A stretch of 5,056 nt of DNA, from the NCBI GenBank assembly GCA_964591605.1, contig CAZQEN010000458.1:1-5056 (forward strand), read 5' to 3'. Positions within the stretch are counted from its first letter, which is position 1, and each line of letters opens with the position of its first letter. The translations under genes were made by a program, and so were the position numbers. The notes under the pieces are model-generated. The model was not told where the DNA came from. It searched no databases and saw only the letters and a list, made by a program, of their open reading frames with translations. Below, piece after piece: positions 1 to 5,042 of the stretch. This stretch comes from CAYLLT01 sp964591605. GTDB lineage: Bacteria; Planctomycetota; Phycisphaerae; UBA1845; PWPN01.

Positions 1-94
1 AGTAGTCGGGATGCTGTTCGGTGAGCCGGCGCACCTGGCGCTGGGCGAAATCGAGGGCCGATTCAAACGTCGGAAGAAGCTGCTTCGTTTCCAT
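1..94 (-). CDS. N-terminal fragment of a probable glycoside hydrolase (GH88-like, tentative)
   Basis: An open minus-strand frame starts at the ATG at 94-92 and runs off the left edge after 31 codons, so the protein is partial. It begins METKQLLPTFESALDF and continues with AQRQVRRLTEQHPDY. A GGAG at 107-104 lies 9 nt before this ATG. A second in-frame ATG at 109-107 would add five residues (MERKP) but has only AAGG directly against it, so 94 is preferred. The pattern of an amphipathic helix with QVRRL followed by a HPDY turn resembles the start of unsaturated glucuronyl hydrolase-like (GH88 type) proteins, which remove unsaturated uronic acids from oligosaccharides. That family call rests on memory of the N-terminus only; no catalytic residue is visible. 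The nearby sulfatase fits polysaccharide breakdown. That a real gene begins here is more certain than its function. Confidence 0.55.
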   Translation of the reverse strand, partial: METKQLLPTFESALDFAQRQVRRLTEQHPDY

Positions 95-135
95 TGGTTT
101 CCGCTCCATCCTTCGGGGTTGCTGCTCCGCACGGC

Positions 136-168
136 AGTCGGCGGTGCAAAGTGCGACATGCGCCGACT
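136..168. repeat. 8-bp inverted repeat in the divergent intergenic region
   Basis: AGTCGGCG at 136-143 is the exact reverse complement of CGCCGACT at 161-168, with a 17-nt spacer. It lies 42 bp upstream of the ATG at 94 on the minus strand and about 70 bp upstream of the -35 element of the plus-strand gene. It could be an operator for a divergently acting regulator or a hairpin in the leader of the minus-strand gene. In GC-rich DNA an 8-bp arm can also arise by chance. No regulator gene is visible in the window. Confidence 0.3.
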
Positions 169-236
169 TTAGTGAGTATGCGACGGGATGGCAACGGCTC
201 AGCAGCGGTCGGGTGAAAGTCAGCGGTTCGCCATTC

Positions 237-266
237 TTGACCGTGACCGCAGCGCCCTTCTACAGT
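237..266 (+). promoter_or_regulatory. Sigma-70-type promoter, predicted to give a leaderless transcript
   Basis: TTGACC at 237-242 (5 of 6 to the -35 consensus) and TACAGT at 261-266 (4 of 6 to the -10 consensus) are separated by 18 bp. The -10 hexamer ends 7 bp before the ATG at 274, so the usual start point six to seven bases after the -10 falls at 273 or 274. The mRNA would have no 5' leader, which agrees with the lack of any Shine-Dalgarno sequence before this ATG. The in-frame GTG at 265 overlaps the -10 hexamer and so could not be the start if this promoter is used. Confidence 0.6.
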
Positions 267-273
267 GCGCATT

Positions 274-1266
274 ATGACCAAGCGCGAACGTGTTCAGGCC
301 GTACTGAAGGGGCGCCGGCCCGATCATCCGCCGGTGAGTTTCTGGCATCACTTTCTGCCGGAGCAGGCGACCGGTCCGGCCGCGGTCGAGGCGCACGTCA
401 ATCACCTCGAGAAGTACGACCTCGACTTCCTCAAGGTGATGAACGACCACGAGTATCCCCGCAGGGAGATCGGTGTCGTTGGGTCGGTGGCGGATCTCAA
501 GAAGATCAAGGCTCTGGCGGGCGATCACGGCGAGTTCGCGGGCCAGCTCGAGGTGTTGCGGCAGCTCCGCAGGCGGGTTGGCGATGACATTCTGACGGCC
601 ACGACGGTTTTCAACACGTGGGCGGTGCTGCGAAAGCTGGTGGCCCCGCCGGATCCGCGGCACGGGCCGCCGAAGCTCAAAGACGCTGAAGACGCGCGGG
701 ATCGCACGATCGCCCGGCTGCTGAGGGAGGACCGGGCGGCGGTGAAGGCCGCGTTGGAGGCCATCGGCGCATCGCTGGCCGCGTTTGCCGGCGCATGTAT
801 CGCGGCCGGTGCGACGGGTGTGTTCCTGTCGGTGCGGCGCGACTGGGTGAACGACGACGAGAACGGGCAGGGCACGTACGACGAGATGGTGCGCAGCACG
901 GATCTGCAGATCCTGACCGCGGCGGCGAGCGCGGCGTTCAACATGTTGCACGTCTGCGGCCGGCCCGGCACGCTCGAACCATTCGCCGACTACCCGGCCG
1001 CCGTCATCAACTGGGCCGACCGCGCTGCGGGGCCGAGCATCCGTGAGGCGAAGCGACAGATCGCGAAGATGGCCCTGGCTGGCGGCGTGGAGAACCTCAA
1101 GACGCTGCCTGAAGGCAAACCTGAAGATGTCGCCGCGGAAGTGCGCGATGCGATCAAGCAGGCGGGCGAGCGCCCGATCCTGATCACGCCGGGCTGCACA
1201 TACGACCCGGCGCGGGTGCCCGCGGAGAACCTCCGCGCGATGGTGTCCGCCACGCGCGGCGGGTGA
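274..1266 (+). CDS. Uroporphyrinogen decarboxylase-family (MtaA/CmuA-like) protein
   Basis: This 330-residue protein belongs to the UroD fold family (PF01208/COG0407 type), a TIM barrel. The N-terminus MTKRERVQAVLKGRRPD and the following PPVSFWHHF are typical of non-heme members of the family. The RQAGRY-type motif of true HemE is absent, so heme synthesis is unlikely. His226 and Cys228 (in LHVCG), together with Cys308 (in ITPGCTYD, followed by PAENLRAM), match the H-x-C...C zinc site of corrinoid methyltransferases such as MtaA and CmuA, with similar spacing. A methyl-transfer role is therefore inferred; the substrate is unknown and no corrinoid protein gene is nearby. The ATG at 274 is chosen over the in-frame GTG at 265 because the family starts with M-T-K-R-E-R and the GTG lies in the predicted -10 box. 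The sulfatase gene begins 71 bp downstream, so co-transcription is possible. Confidence 0.85.
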   Translation: MTKRERVQAVLKGRRPDHPPVSFWHHFLPEQATGPAAVEAHVNHLEKYDLDFLKVMNDHEYPRREIGVVGSVADLKKIKALAGDHGEFAGQLEVLRQLRRRVGDDILTATTVFNTWAVLRKLVAPPDPRHGPPKLKDAEDARDRTIARLLREDRAAVKAALEAIGASLAAFAGACIAAGATGVFLSVRRDWVNDDENGQGTYDEMVRSTDLQILTAAASAAFNMLHVCGRPGTLEPFADYPAAVINWADRAAGPSIREAKRQIAKMALAGGVENLKTLPEGKPEDVAAEVRDAIKQAGERPILITPGCTYDPARVPAENLRAMVSATRGG

Positions 1267-1325
1267 GGCCGGGGTTTGGGCGGCCGGGCGATCTGCTGGC
1301 CGGGTGAAGGCTCGCGGGTATCTGT

Positions 1326-1329
1326 GGAG
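1326..1329 (+). promoter_or_regulatory. Ribosome binding site of the sulfatase gene
   Basis: GGAG lies 8 nt before the ATG at 1338 and supports that start over the later in-frame ATG at 1350, which would cut into the signal peptide. I see no convincing promoter in the 71-bp gap before this gene (1267-1337). Confidence 0.6.
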
Positions 1330-1337
1330 TACCTCTC

Positions 1338-2918
1338 ATGATCAGACTCATGCTTGCTGCTGTGTCCTTGCTCGCTCTGCCCGTCGTTGCCGCCGCGGCC
1401 GCCGAGCGGCCGAACATCATCATCATCATGGCCGATGACATGGGGTATTCGGACATCGGCTGCTACGGCGGGGAAGTCCGCACGCCGAACCTCGACAAGC
1501 TGGCGGCGGGGGGGCTGCGGTTCACGCAGTTCTACAATACGGCCCGCTGCTGCCCGACGCGGGCGGCGCTGCTGACCGGGCTCTACTCGCACCAGGCGGG
1601 GGTCGGGCACATGGTCGCGGATCAGAGCGTGCCCGGCTATCGCGGCTTTCTCACCGACAACTGCGTGACCATCGGTGAGGCGTTGCGGCCGGCGGGCTAC
1701 ACGACGCTGATGGTGGGCAAGTGGCACGTGGGCGAGAACCGGCCGCACTGGCCGGTCGATCGCGGGTTTGACCATTACTTCGGCCTGATCAGCGGCGCGT
1801 CCAACTACTTCCGGCTGGGGCCCGAGCCCAACCGCAAGATGGCGCTCGACGGCGAGCCGTGGTTCCCGCCGGCGACCGGCTTCTACATGACTGACGCGTT
1901 CAGCGACAATGCCGTCAAATACATCGAGCAGTATGGCGGCAAAGAGAAGCCGTTCGTCATGTACGTCGCTTACACCTCGCCCCACTGGCCGCTGCACGCG
2001 ATGAAGGAGGACATCGACCGCTACCGCGGCAAGTATCGTGACGGCTGGGACGCGCTCCGGCAGCGGCGGTATCAGCGGATGATCGAGATGGGCATCATCA
2101 AGCCCGAGTGGAAGCTGACGCCGCGTGACGAGACGGCGCCGGCCTGGGATTCGCTCTCCGAGGAGAAGAAGGACTTCTTCGACCACAAGATGGCCGTCTA
2201 TGCCGCGCAGATCGACCGCATGGACCAGGGCATCGGGCGCATCATCCGGAAGCTGCAGGAGCTCAAGATCGACAGGAACACGCTGGTGATGTTCCTGGCC
2301 GACAACGGCGGGTGCGCGGAAGAGGTCAATCGCGGCAAGGAAGGCGCGGAGATCGGCACGGCGGACTCGTTCACCAGCTACGGCCTGCCGTGGGCGAACG
2401 CGAGCAACACGCCGTTCCGGCTGTACAAGCACTGGGAGCACGAAGGGGGCATCTCGGCGCCGCTGATCGCGTACTGGCCGGAGGTGATCAGGGAGGGCGG
2501 CAGGCTCACACCGCAGCCGGGGCATCTGATCGACCTGCTGGCCACGTGCGTGGATGTCGCGGGGGCGACCTATCCGAGCGAGTACAACGGCAGGAAGATC
2601 ACGCCGCTGGAGGGCAAGAGCCTCGCGCCCATCTTCCGGACCGGGACGCGTGAAGGCCACGAGGCGATCTACTGGGAGCACGAGGGCAACCGGGCGGTAC
2701 GGCAGGGCAAGTGGAAGCTGGTCGCCCTGCACAACAAGCCGTGGGAGCTCTACGACCTTGACGCGGACCGCACGGAACTCAACAATCTGGCCTCTTCGGA
2801 GCCCGAGCGGGTGACGAAGATGTCAAAGATGTGGGACGCCTGGGCCTCCAAAGTCGGCGCGATGATGCCCCAGCAACTTCGCGAACAGCGCCAGGGCCCG
2901 CGTGCCCGGCGAAACTGA
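1338..2918 (+). CDS. Secreted S1-type sulfatase (arylsulfatase-like)
   Basis: A 526-residue sulfatase that would cleave sulfate esters, probably from a sulfated polysaccharide or glycan, outside the cytoplasm. Residues 1-22 form a signal peptide (basic MIR, leucine/alanine core, AAAAA before ERPN) with no lipobox. Active-site elements appear in family order. Asp33-Asp34 bind metal. The formylglycine signature C-x-P-x-R is at 71-75 (CCPTR) with LLTG at 78-81, making Cys71 the residue converted to formylglycine. GKWHVG at 127-132 supplies Lys128 and His130. His216 lies in SPHWPLHA, Asp322-Asn323 in FLADNGG, and Lys364 in YKHWEHEGG. The C-terminal part (WEHEGNRAVR, QGKWKLV, WELYDLDADRTE) is the usual small C-terminal sulfatase subdomain. 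The motif set resembles SulfAtlas subfamily S1_4, recalled without a search. No formylglycine-generating enzyme gene is in the window. Length is normal and no key residue is missing. Substrate is not predictable from sequence alone. Confidence 0.95.
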   Translation: MIRLMLAAVSLLALPVVAAAAAERPNIIIIMADDMGYSDIGCYGGEVRTPNLDKLAAGGLRFTQFYNTARCCPTRAALLTGLYSHQAGVGHMVADQSVPGYRGFLTDNCVTIGEALRPAGYTTLMVGKWHVGENRPHWPVDRGFDHYFGLISGASNYFRLGPEPNRKMALDGEPWFPPATGFYMTDAFSDNAVKYIEQYGGKEKPFVMYVAYTSPHWPLHAMKEDIDRYRGKYRDGWDALRQRRYQRMIEMGIIKPEWKLTPRDETAPAWDSLSEEKKDFFDHKMAVYAAQIDRMDQGIGRIIRKLQELKIDRNTLVMFLADNGGCAEEVNRGKEGAEIGTADSFTSYGLPWANASNTPFRLYKHWEHEGGISAPLIAYWPEVIREGGRLTPQPGHLIDLLATCVDVAGATYPSEYNGRKITPLEGKSLAPIFRTGTREGHEAIYWEHEGNRAVRQGKWKLVALHNKPWELYDLDADRTELNNLASSEPERVTKMSKMWDAWASKVGAMMPQQLREQRQGPRARRN

Positions 2919-2925
2919 ACCAACA

Positions 2926-3000
2926 GAGCCCGAAGCGCAAGCGAGGGGTTCACCCGACCAATGATCGTTCGCGCAAACCCCTCGCTCGCGCTTCGGGCTC
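2926..3000. repeat. 25-bp inverted repeat, planctomycete dispersed-repeat type
   Basis: The left arm (2926-2950) and right arm (2976-3000) are reverse complements at 24 of 25 positions; the single mismatch pairs A2939 with C2987. The loop is 25 nt. The arm core GCCCGAAGCGCAAGCGAGGG is a sequence I recognise as scattered through planctomycete genomes, usually between genes, where it is often translated in error as SPKRKRG. The repeat begins 8 bp after the sulfatase stop codon. RNA from it would form a very stable hairpin that could end transcription or protect the 3' end of the sulfatase message, but no U-tract follows, so it is not a standard intrinsic terminator. Confidence 0.85.
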
Positions 3001-3052
3001 CATTCGCCGGCACTCGACGCGACCCGTGAGCGATAAGGCTTTCGAGACCATC

Positions 3053-3057
3053 AGGAG
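3053..3057 (+). promoter_or_regulatory. Ribosome binding site that fixes the ndk GTG start
   Basis: AGGAG lies 6 nt before the GTG at 3064, which gives the expected M-E-Q-T-L-I-I-L-K start of NDK. An overlapping ATG at 3062 is out of frame and reaches a stop after five codons, so it cannot be the ndk start. I see no strong promoter between the repeat and this site. Confidence 0.75.
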
Positions 3058-3063
3058 ACTCAT

Positions 3064-3525
3064 GTGGAACAGACGTTGATCATTCTCAAACCCGATTGTG
3101 TTCAGCGGCGGCTCGTGGGCCGGATCGTCCAGCGGTTCGAGGAGAAGGGCCTGCGGATCGCCGCGATGAAGCTGATGCGGATCACGCGTGAGCTGGCCGA
3201 GCGGCATTATGCCCCGCATCAGGGGAAGCCCTTTTACCCGGGCCTGATCGACTACATCACGTCGGGGCCGGTGGTGGTGCTGATCATCGCGGGCCCGCAG
3301 GCGATCGCCATCTGCCGCAAGATGATGGGCAGGACGTTCGGCTTTGATGCCGAGCCGGGCACGATCCGGGGCGACTTCGGATCCAGCAAGACACTCAACC
3401 TCGTGCACGGCAGCGATTCGCCGGAATCGGCGGCCACCGAGATCGCCTTGTACTTCCGAAAGGAAGAGATCCTCGACTACGCCCATGCGGACACGGCGTG
3501 GGTGCTCAAGCCGGATGAGAAGTAG
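3064..3525 (+). CDS. ndk: Nucleoside diphosphate kinase
   Basis: A 153-residue NDK, the cytoplasmic enzyme that moves the gamma-phosphate of a nucleoside triphosphate (usually ATP) to other nucleoside diphosphates through a phosphohistidine, balancing NTP and dNTP pools. The whole family pattern is present: LKPDCVQRR with Lys9, HYAPHQGKPFY at 48-58, ITSGPVV at 65-71, Arg85, Thr91, GTIRGDFG at 99-106 with Arg102, and the active-site block N-L-V-H-G-S-D-S with Asn112 and catalytic His115. The segment after Thr91 reads FGFDAEPG where most bacterial enzymes have a T-N-P-x-x-A-x-P-G form; it aligns without a gap. Length is near the upper end of normal. The start is GTG at 3064, supported by AGGAG 6 nt upstream. 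It lies 145 bp past the sulfatase gene with the inverted repeat between, so it is probably a separate unit. It converges on the anti-sigma gene. Confidence 0.97.
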   Translation: MEQTLIILKPDCVQRRLVGRIVQRFEEKGLRIAAMKLMRITRELAERHYAPHQGKPFYPGLIDYITSGPVVVLIIAGPQAIAICRKMMGRTFGFDAEPGTIRGDFGSSKTLNLVHGSDSPESAATEIALYFRKEEILDYAHADTAWVLKPDEK

Positions 3526-3551
3526 CGGACTCCATCGTTTCAGCGGTCCGC
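3525..3551 (+). terminator. Weak hairpin just after ndk, possible terminator
   Basis: GCGGAC at 3525-3530 pairs with GTCCGC at 3546-3551 around a 15-nt loop, starting at the last base of the ndk stop codon. No T-run follows, so this is only a possible factor-assisted stop. A second short hairpin, CCATCA with TGATGG, lies at about 3573-3599 in the same convergent gap, whose 107 bp (3526-3632) hold no gene. Confidence 0.25.
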
Positions 3552-3632
3552 GATCAGAGACTCCAGGCCGGCCATCAGGCGGGGGCTGGCGATGATGGGG
3601 CAGGGCGGACGGCCGCGCAGAGTGCGGGCGCG

Positions 3633-4175
3633 TCAAGATCTTTTATACACCTTTTTCAGGTATATGCCAGGTGATTTCTCGTTGATCCGGAGGGCGATGA
3701 CGGCGATGCCGAAGAGCACGAGCACGAGTCCCAGCCAGGTGGTGGGGTCGACGCCGCCCCAGTGGGCGGTGGCGGGCCTGCGGTTGGCGCCGGGGCTGCG
3801 GTGGGCGGCGACGGGGGCCTGGACGACGGTGGTGTCGGTCTGATCGGCGACGAAGAGCGGGCCGGAGGGGGTCCGCGAAGCGACGTCGGCGAAGAGGATC
3901 CACAGGCCGATCATGAGGGCGACGGTGGCGGCGAGAGCCATCGGCGTGCCCCAGCGGAGCGGCGGGGGATCATTGAAGGCAAGCTGGGCGGCGGTGCGCG
4001 AGCCGGTTCGGGCGGCCAGCTCGTCGAACGCGCTCGAGAGCAGCGCGGTCTGCTCCTGGACGCGCCGGCAGTCCCGGCAGGAATCGAGGTGGCGCACGAG
4101 CGCGGATCGCGCCCGAGGCGGCAACTCGTCATCATATTGAAGCTGAATACTCTCTTTTGCCTTTCGACAGTTCAT
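3633..4175 (-). CDS. Zinc-finger anti-sigma factor with two predicted membrane segments
   Basis: A 180-residue membrane protein predicted to bind and hold the sigma factor encoded just upstream. The N-terminal 40 residues are a ZAS/zf-HC2-type domain: Cys3, then His29-x3-Cys33-x2-Cys36 (HLDSCRDC), with an acidic D-D-E-L-P-P segment between, as in many such proteins. A linker (39-76) leads to a first membrane helix at about 78-96 (MALAATVALMIGLWILF). A polar, proline-containing stretch (97-145) follows, then a second helix at about 146-162 (WLGLVLVLFGIAVIAL) and a basic tail ending KKVYKRS. With the zinc domain inside, 97-145 would be outside and the tail back inside. Most ZAS proteins cross once, so the second segment is unusual. 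The ATG at 4175 overlaps the sigma stop codon as ATGA and only a weak GGA-type site precedes it, which suggests translational coupling and balanced synthesis of the pair. Confidence 0.88.
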   Translation of the reverse strand: MNCRKAKESIQLQYDDELPPRARSALVRHLDSCRDCRRVQEQTALLSSAFDELAARTGSRTAAQLAFNDPPPLRWGTPMALAATVALMIGLWILFADVASRTPSGPLFVADQTDTTVVQAPVAAHRSPGANRRPATAHWGGVDPTTWLGLVLVLFGIAVIALRINEKSPGIYLKKVYKRS

Positions 4176-4771
4176 CGGTCCGTTCCAAATGAGTCAGGCC
4201 AGCGTTCCAGAAGTGTTTGCCTGACAGTTTCCCTTGCGCGATGCACCCGCAGGCGAAGTGTGGCAGGACGTGCGTGCACGATCGCGCTGATTTGCCGGTA
4301 ATCCAATCCCTCGAGGTCCCGCAGGACCAGGGCGACGCGAAGCAGCTCAGGCAGCTCGCAGATCGCCATTCGGACGCGGCCGGCCAGCTCACTGAGCGTC
4401 TCGGACCGCGCCGGATCGGTGGCGGGGGCGACCAGGTCCTCCATGGGGGCCAGTTGCGCCCGCTTGCGCCGCAGCCGGGAGAGGCAGAGATTGATCGTCG
4501 TCCGATAGACCCAGGCGTTCCGGGTGGCCGGAATCAGTTCCGTCGCGTGCTTCCACGCGAGCATGAGCGCCTCCTGGGTGACCTCCTCGGCGTCGTGGGC
4601 GTTCCAGAGGAACCGCCGGGCCAGAGCGACGAGGCGCGGGCGCAGAGACATCATCCACACGTCCATACCGGCACCGGCGTAGACGTGTGGTCCCGCGGAG
4701 GAGGCGGCCATTGCCGCCGCGTCGGCCGGCTGGTTCAGAATACTCAATGACTCCTCCAACCCGGGCCTCAC
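4172..4771 (-). CDS. ECF (extracytoplasmic function) RNA polymerase sigma factor
   Basis: A 199-residue sigma-70 family protein with only regions 2 and 4, as in ECF sigmas. Region 2 spans about 44-103 and includes the D-A-E-E-V-T-Q-E-A block at 60-68, followed by LMLAWK (core binding), then NAWVYRTTIN (85-94) and a basic RLRRKR (99-104). A short linker leads to region 4 at about 137-188, with LPELLRVALVLRDLEGLDY and a helix-turn-helix ending LRLRVHRARETVR. The N-terminus carries about 40 residues before region 2, rich in alanine and not conserved in type. The GTG at 4771 is chosen because GGAG sits 7 nt upstream; internal ATG codons at residues 21 and 36 have no such site. The next gene is the cognate anti-sigma factor, overlapping by 4 nt, so activity is probably set by release from the membrane. 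Target genes are unknown. Confidence 0.92.
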   Translation of the reverse strand: MRPGLEESLSILNQPADAAAMAASSAGPHVYAGAGMDVWMMSLRPRLVALARRFLWNAHDAEEVTQEALMLAWKHATELIPATRNAWVYRTTINLCLSRLRRKRAQLAPMEDLVAPATDPARSETLSELAGRVRMAICELPELLRVALVLRDLEGLDYRQISAIVHARPATLRLRVHRARETVRQTLLERWPDSFGTDR

Positions 4772-5042
4772 GTGTGGGCTCCATGTGTGAATTGCTGTCG
4801 GCCGCAGGTACGTTTCACGAATTTGTGCTCATTTTACACGATCCTGGGCCGGGGGTGGCGTGCGGATTCGCCCGAGGTTGTGAGTCGCGGGGGTAGGGCT
4901 CGGGGGCCAGGTTCAGTTCCTGTCGAGTCAGCGATTGGGTTGTTTGTGTCATAAGTATTTATTAAATATGAAGTAATGTTTGTTTGCCCCTGCGGAAATT
5001 GGCTTCGATTTGCGCTGGGGCAGCGGGTGGGAGGGGGCTGGT
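4772..5042. other. Intergenic region with AT-rich island and small palindromes
   Basis: No convincing gene is seen on either strand. From 4950 to 4980, 26 of 31 bases are A or T, in strong contrast to the GC-rich surroundings. Inside it, TATTTA-T-TAAATA (4956-4968) is a perfect 13-base palindrome around one central base. Nearer the sigma gene, CACGAATTTGTG (4816-4827) is palindromic at 10 of 12 positions. A minus-strand TAAAAT (4836-4831) resembles a -10 box about 60 nt before the sigma start, but no -35 match lies at the right distance. The region probably holds promoters for the sigma operon and possibly for a rightward gene. Confidence 0.45.
4779..4782 (-). promoter_or_regulatory. Ribosome binding site that supports the GTG start of the sigma gene
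   Basis: On the minus strand GGAG (4782-4779) lies 7 nt before the GTG at 4771-4769. A stronger GGAGGAG at 4757-4751 is inside the reading frame, but no ATG, GTG or TTG lies at a good distance after it (TTG at 3 nt, CTG at 12 nt), so a shorter start served by it is less likely though not excluded. Confidence 0.5.

Noticed and set aside
21..587. Plus-strand open frame of 188 codons
   Set aside because: It overlaps the UroD-family gene in another frame, and its sequence is serine/arginine/glycine-rich and low in hydrophobic residues, typical of an out-of-frame translation.
220..951. Minus-strand open frame of 243 codons
   Set aside because: It is antisense to the UroD-family gene, which has clear family motifs on the plus strand.
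1411..1431. Tandem ATC trinucleotide run
   Set aside because: It encodes the run of isoleucines before the metal-binding Asp pair, a normal feature of sulfatases, and is too short to suggest a functional microsatellite.
2430..2690. Repeated WEHEG peptide in the sulfatase
   Set aside because: Both copies sit in places where this sulfatase type normally has such residues, and the flanks differ, so an internal duplication is not supported.
990..2732. Long minus-strand open frame of 580 codons
   Set aside because: It is antisense to the sulfatase and the end of the UroD-family gene, has no recognisable domain, and is rich in R, P, A, H and V as expected for the shadow of a GC-rich gene. The plus-strand protein carries a complete catalytic motif set.
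2950..3636. Minus-strand open frame of 228 codons
   Set aside because: It is antisense to ndk and runs into the inverted repeat; it has no recognisable domain.
3762..4301. Plus-strand open frame of 179 codons, and a similar one at 4217-4750
   Set aside because: Both are antisense to the anti-sigma and sigma genes, glycine- and arginine-rich, with no family resemblance.
4389..4784. Minus-strand frame starting at an ATG at 4784
   Set aside because: It is out of frame with the sigma factor, and its translation is low-complexity R/G/P-rich. Its ATG overlaps the GGAG that serves the sigma GTG start.
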